From Ornithinimicrobium sp. F0845 (GTDB lineage Bacteria; Actinomycetota; Actinomycetes; Actinomycetales; Dermatophilaceae): a stretch of DNA of 64,000 nucleotides. A program made the position numbers and the translations under genes. The stretch lies in the NCBI RefSeq assembly GCF_023015765.1, contig NZ_JALKAL010000015.1, positions 1 to 64,000 on the forward strand, written 5' to 3'. The notes under the pieces are model-generated. The model was not told where the DNA came from and searched no databases. It saw only the letters and a program-made list of their open reading frames with translations. Positions within the stretch are counted from its first letter, which is position 1, and each line of letters starts with the position of its first letter. This document shows, piece by piece, positions 63,235-64,000 of this stretch.

Positions 63235-64000
63235 TCACCAGGGGCCGTAGACCGCCTCGGAGTTCGCCGACAGCGCCTCGCACAGGGTGGGCACGGCGAC
63301 GTTCAGGGTGGCCGCCATCGCGCGCACGGTGTGCGGCACCAGGTAGGGCGCGTTGGTCTGCCCCCGGTGCGGGCTGGGCGTGAGGTAGGGCGCGTCGGTC
63401 TCCACCAGCAGGTGCTCCAGCGGGGTCACGGCGAGCGCGTTGCGCAGGTCGCGGGCGTTCTTGAAGGTCACGGTGCCGGCGAAGGACAGGTAGTAGCCGC
63501 GTCGCACGCACTCGCGGGCCATCTCCATGTCGCCGGAGAAGCAGTGCAGGACGACCCGCTCGGGAGGGCCCTCCTCGGCCAGGATCCGCAGCACGTCCTC
63601 ATGCGCGTCGCGGTCGTGGATCTGCAGCGCCAGGCCGGTCCGTTTGGCGATCTCGATGTGCGCCCGGAACGACTCGTGCTGGGCCCCGACCCCGTCCGGG
63701 CCGGTGCGGTAGTAGTCCAGGCCGCTCTCCCCGATGACCCTGACGCGAGCGTGGGCAGCAAGCTGCTCGATCTCGGTGAGCGCCTCCTCGAGCTCCCCCG
63801 CCGCGGCGTGCCTGGGTGCCTCGTTGGGATGGATCGCCACCCCTCCCAGGAGGGCGGGGTGATCATCGAGTATGCCGACAGTCCAGCGGGCGCTCTCGCG
63901 GTCACACCCGATCTGCACCAGTCTGTTGACGCCCACCCTCGTGGCGGCCGAGACCTGGTCGGCGACCTCGGCAGCCGGGCCGTCCCGGCCGATGTCCAGG
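63235..64000 (-). CDS. tatD: TatD family metal-dependent hydrolase, N-terminus outside window
   Basis: Reads from beyond base 64000 to the stop at 63235; ~255 residues visible. TatD motifs: AIHPNEAPRHA, VIGESGLDYYRTGP, FRAHIEIAKRTGLALQIHDR (metal His), VLHCFSGDMEMA and LLVETDAPYLTPSPHRGQTN (metal Asp). TatD proteins are DNases/exonucleases of the amidohydrolase fold. The internal GTG 63936 is not the real start because conserved family sequence continues upstream to the window edge. Confidence 0.95.
   Translation of the reverse strand, partial: LDIGRDGPAAEVADQVSAATRVGVNRLVQIGCDRESARWTVGILDDHPALLGGVAIHPNEAPRHAAAGELEEALTEIEQLAAHARVRVIGESGLDYYRTGPDGVGAQHESFRAHIEIAKRTGLALQIHDRDAHEDVLRILAEEGPPERVVLHCFSGDMEMARECVRRGYYLSFAGTVTFKNARDLRNALAVTPLEHLLVETDAPYLTPSPHRGQTNAPYLVPHTVRAMAATLNVAVPTLCEALSANSEAVYGPW

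Overview
The window is a very GC-rich (about 70% by eye) chromosomal segment of an actinobacterium. Gene content and order (eno, ftsB-type and DUF501 genes, ppx; mazG; mfd; glmU-prs; rplY-pth; tatD, rsmA, ispE, an ABC-F ATPase), strong GC at third codon positions, GTG starts, many 4-bp ATGA/GTGA overlaps and TAnnnT -10 boxes 6-7 bases before start codons all fit this. The protein flavour suggests the Intrasporangiaceae/Ornithinimicrobiaceae group of Micrococcales; that placement is inference. No rRNA, CRISPR array, insertion sequence or phage genes were seen.

Layout. 1-8.1 kb: 3' part of a DUF222/HNH protein with a Pro-Asp repeat linker, a Bax inhibitor-1 membrane protein, a secreted M14 metallocarboxypeptidase followed by arfB and a PaiB-like gene, an odd tRNA with anticodon UAA, and a lipoprotein. 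8.1-14.8 kb, minus strand: housekeeping block with family-5 uracil-DNA glycosylase, ppx, DUF501, ftsB-like, eno, a TrmH-type rRNA methyltransferase, mazG and a SurA-N lipoprotein. 15-24.4 kb: secreted thermolysin-like M4 protease, LuxR-type regulator, an ABC-2 transporter with a divergent small regulator and palindromic operators, and an S9 oligopeptidase. 24.8-33.1 kb: heterodimeric ABC exporter, SdpI-like protein, GNAT enzyme, several decayed genes, a second ABC-2 transporter, and a pterin dehydratase/VOC fusion. 33.2-42.1 kb: mfd, and divergently a TPM-PspA-TPM cluster in which two large TPM-domain membrane/coiled-coil proteins flank PspA.

42.1-45.4 kb is a small island. A decayed duplicate of the pth 3' end (42288-42642) and the intact pth (43762-44352) bracket an XRE-nucleotidyltransferase/HEPN (MntA-HepT type) toxin-antitoxin pair and gene debris; rplY follows. 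45.4-54.7 kb: DUF1697, prs and glmU, then a coupled cluster of NAD-dependent epimerase, bile-acid:Na+ symporter-family protein and flavin monooxygenase; a CarD-type protein; an acyl-CoA synthetase-like enzyme; an MmcQ/YjbR protein. 54.7-64 kb: repeat-rich DNA beside tRNA-Gln(UUG), TetR, MarR and PadR regulators (the PadR gene divergent to a VC0807-like membrane protein), an ABC-F ATPase, ispE and rsmA, a DUF4282 membrane protein, sodA, and the 3' part of tatD.

The most interesting structures are the TPM-PspA-TPM cluster (possible envelope-stress/membrane-remodelling scaffold), the toxin-antitoxin island between two pth copies, the class-I-shaped UAA tRNA, the complementary degeneration of the two ABC exporter halves, and a short word (core AGTATGCCG/CGGCATACT) that recurs roughly every 1-2 kb on both strands and in several codon phases.
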